Shown one piece after another: positions 62,849 to 64,000 of a stretch of DNA of 64,000 nucleotides. The DNA comes from Flavivirga amylovorans (GTDB lineage: Bacteria; Bacteroidota; Bacteroidia; Flavobacteriales; Flavobacteriaceae): assembly GCF_030540875.1 (NCBI RefSeq), contig NZ_JAUOEM010000003.1, forward strand, positions 496,001 to 560,000, in the 5' to 3' direction. The notes under the pieces were generated by a model, which had not been told where the DNA came from, made no database searches, and saw only the letters and a program-made list of their open reading frames with translations. Made by a program: the position numbers and the translations under genes. Numbering within the stretch: position 1 is the stretch's first letter; the number at the start of each line of letters is the position of its first letter.

Positions 62849-63691
62849 ATGAATATAGTCTCTAAGATCTTGGATCAAAGTCAACCGATTGAAGAAATAA
62901 CATCTATAGATGCTGCGTCCTTTAAAAAGGAATATTTTAATAAGAAAAAACCCGTTATTATTAGAGGGATAGCCAAAGAATGGGAAGCAGCAAAAAGATG
63001 GAATTTAGATTTTTTTCTGAGCCTTAAAGATGATAAGGATGTATACCTACTATCAGATAATTTTATTCAAGACGATAACAGATATAGAAAGGCTTCGTTT
63101 AAAGAATATATAATGCAATTAAAAGAAGCAGAAGCTAGTAATAAAAACTTCAAAGACTATTTAACAACATTAGACATTTTTGAATACTACCCAGAGCTCA
63201 AAAATGATATTGATTTCTCTTTTTTTGAAGCACACACAAAAGTAAACGATATAACTGCCTGGATCGGCCCCTCAGGTACTATATCTGGTTTTCATGCAGA
63301 TACTGCCAATAATGTATATGCTCAAATAAGAGGAAAAAAAATGTTTATAATTTCTTCAACAAAATTTAATAAAACAATGTACCCAAGCAGTAAGCACATC
63401 TATGGTGCTGTAGCTAGCGATGTAGATATTAATAATTTTGATAAGGATAAATTCCCTAAGTTTTTGAGTAATGACTTTAAAAGTGTTATTCTAGAACCTG
63501 GTGATGTATTATTTGTACCTCAAAATTGGTGGCATTATGTGCAAGCTCTTGATTCTTCAATAAGCATTAGTAATTTTGGTTATACAAAATTTGAAGTGTA
63601 TAGTTTAAAATTCAAAGAACGAATTATACAGTCTTTGCATAAAAGAGGCTATTACAAAGCTAATAATTGCTTTTGCTGTGAAAAAAGTTAA
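62849..63691 (+). CDS. JmjC/cupin-8 Fe(II)/2-oxoglutarate-dependent hydroxylase-like protein
   Basis: A 280-aa protein of the cupin-like/JmjC (FIH-type) family. The iron ligands are His149 and Asp151 in GFHADT and His229 in NWWHYV; Lys164 in RGKKMF is at the usual 2-oxoglutarate position. EPGDVLFVP (216-224) precedes the last ligand. The N-terminal KKPVIIRGIAKEW is a family signature. The C-terminus ends in a short cysteine-rich tail (CFCCEKS). Homologues hydroxylate protein side chains or small molecules. It lies alone between the MBOAT operon and an Lrp-type gene, followed by a terminator; a link to the glycan is possible but unproven. Confidence 0.88.
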   Translation: MNIVSKILDQSQPIEEITSIDAASFKKEYFNKKKPVIIRGIAKEWEAAKRWNLDFFLSLKDDKDVYLLSDNFIQDDNRYRKASFKEYIMQLKEAEASNKNFKDYLTTLDIFEYYPELKNDIDFSFFEAHTKVNDITAWIGPSGTISGFHADTANNVYAQIRGKKMFIISSTKFNKTMYPSSKHIYGAVASDVDINNFDKDKFPKFLSNDFKSVILEPGDVLFVPQNWWHYVQALDSSISISNFGYTKFEVYSLKFKERIIQSLHKRGYYKANNCFCCEKS

Positions 63692-63736
63692 TAACATAAA
63701 AAAGCTCTTTTCTATAAAAGAGCTTTTTTATGTTAT
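63691..63736. terminator. Perfect bidirectional intrinsic terminator
   Basis: A 21-bp perfect stem (63691-63711 with 63716-63736) around a 4-base loop carries the core AAAAAAGCTCTTTT, giving an A-run and T-run on either side. It directly follows the stop of the hydroxylase gene and lies 30 bp from the stop of the convergent Lrp-type gene. Confidence 0.93.
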
Positions 63737-63765
63737 ATTCTCCAAAAATAAAAGAACCAATAATA

Positions 63766-64000
63766 CTACATATTCTTAAATATAGAATGCATTAAACGTT
63801 TTTTATCATTAATGCTTTCCTCTAAAGATATCATAGTCTCTGTTCTGTAAACTCCATCTATATCATCTAATAAGAAAATAACTTCTTTAGCGTGCTCAGT
63901 ACTTTTAGCTCTAATTTTACAGAAAATATTGAATTTTCCAGTAGTTATATGTGCTACAGTAACATAAGGAATTTCATTGATGCGCTCTAAAACAAACTTA
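63766..64000 (-). CDS. Lrp/AsnC-family transcriptional regulator, C-terminal part (cut by window end)
   Basis: The last 77 codons of a gene that starts beyond the right edge. The translation contains INEIPYVTVAHITTGKFNIF, CKIRAKSTEHAKEVIF and DDIDGVYRTETMISLEE, ending KRLMHSIFKNM. This is the RAM (Lrp/AsnC ligand-binding) domain, with the G-x-x-(D/N) loop between the first two strands and the final beta strand. The helix-turn-helix half is outside the window. Lrp-type proteins usually respond to amino acids. It is convergent with the hydroxylase gene and shares its terminator, so it is probably the first gene outside the polysaccharide locus. Confidence 0.85.
   Translation of the reverse strand, partial: KFVLERINEIPYVTVAHITTGKFNIFCKIRAKSTEHAKEVIFLLDDIDGVYRTETMISLEESINDKKRLMHSIFKNM

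Noticed and set aside
1-64000. tRNA, rRNA, IS elements, integrases or phage genes
   Set aside because: None was recognised on either strand; no transposase motif or terminal inverted repeat pair was found.

Overview
The window is AT-rich, with short intergenic gaps, and its protein families are typical of a marine Flavobacteriaceae-type member of the Bacteroidota. Pointers are a surface-lipoprotein signal (Cys followed by N-K-D-E), promoter-like TTTG / TAnnTTTG elements, weak or absent Shine-Dalgarno sequences, EpsG-like polymerase and CapD/DegT/NeuD sugar genes. This assignment is inferred from gene content, not from a marker gene. No tRNA, rRNA, IS element, integrase, phage gene or CRISPR array was found. 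Almost the whole window is one very large surface-polysaccharide locus, with a few housekeeping genes inside it and at its right edge.

Region by region. (1) 30-1793: a sugar-phosphate transferase and a short CapD-like dehydratase, probably the tail of a locus starting to the left. (2) 1795-4172: proline dehydrogenase (minus) and aroB (plus). (3) 4204-11213: export and control genes. A PHP-type tyrosine phosphatase faces a minus-strand operon that reads DegT aminotransferase, CapD dehydratase, Wza-like export lipoprotein, Wzc-like tyrosine kinase. (4) 11892-30297: a long plus-strand operon. It encodes enzymes for UDP-HexNAc uronic acid (epimerase plus 6-dehydrogenase) and for a dTDP-3-amino-3,6-dideoxyhexose (rfbB, rfbA, two tandem FdtA/QdtA-like ketoisomerases, two DegT proteins, two acyltransferases). 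These are followed by a Wzx flippase, five glycosyltransferases, a pyruvyltransferase, an EpsG/Wzy-like polymerase and a hexapeptide acyltransferase, and the operon ends at a strong hairpin terminator. (5) 30385-32343 (minus): a surface lipoprotein with a right-handed beta-helix.

(6) 32865-60156 is the unusual part. It opens with a Dlt-like cassette: stand-alone adenylation enzyme, carrier protein, then MBOAT-SGNH-MBOAT-SGNH. Six tandem, diverged Fem/GNAT-like acyltransferase paralogues follow (39392-46282). After them come a GT4 transferase, a sugar-transfer-type ATP-grasp ligase, a CapK/PaaK-like adenylating enzyme, a PglC-like phosphoglycosyl transferase, a PurN-type formyltransferase and another acyltransferase-like protein. 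A second adenylation-enzyme/carrier pair, two NeuD/PglD-like acetyltransferases flanking a third phosphoglycosyl transferase, an FAD/NAD(P)-dependent enzyme fused to a Fem/GNAT domain, and a stand-alone relative of that domain complete it. (7) 60164-62577 (minus) is a third MBOAT/SGNH pair. (8) 62849-63691 is a JmjC/cupin-8 hydroxylase, followed by a perfect bidirectional terminator and the cut-off end of an Lrp/AsnC regulator.

How the genes may work together: regions 3 and 4 look like a Wzx/Wzy capsule pathway with kinase/phosphatase control. Regions 6 to 8 contain unusually many acyl- and aminoacyl-activating and transferring enzymes. The simplest reading is a glycan that is heavily N- and O-acylated, perhaps with amino acids or short peptides: two A/carrier pairs would supply thioesters, Fem/GNAT proteins would acylate amino sugars in the cytoplasm, and MBOAT/SGNH pairs would acylate outside the inner membrane. 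That overall scheme is inference; the families themselves are clear.
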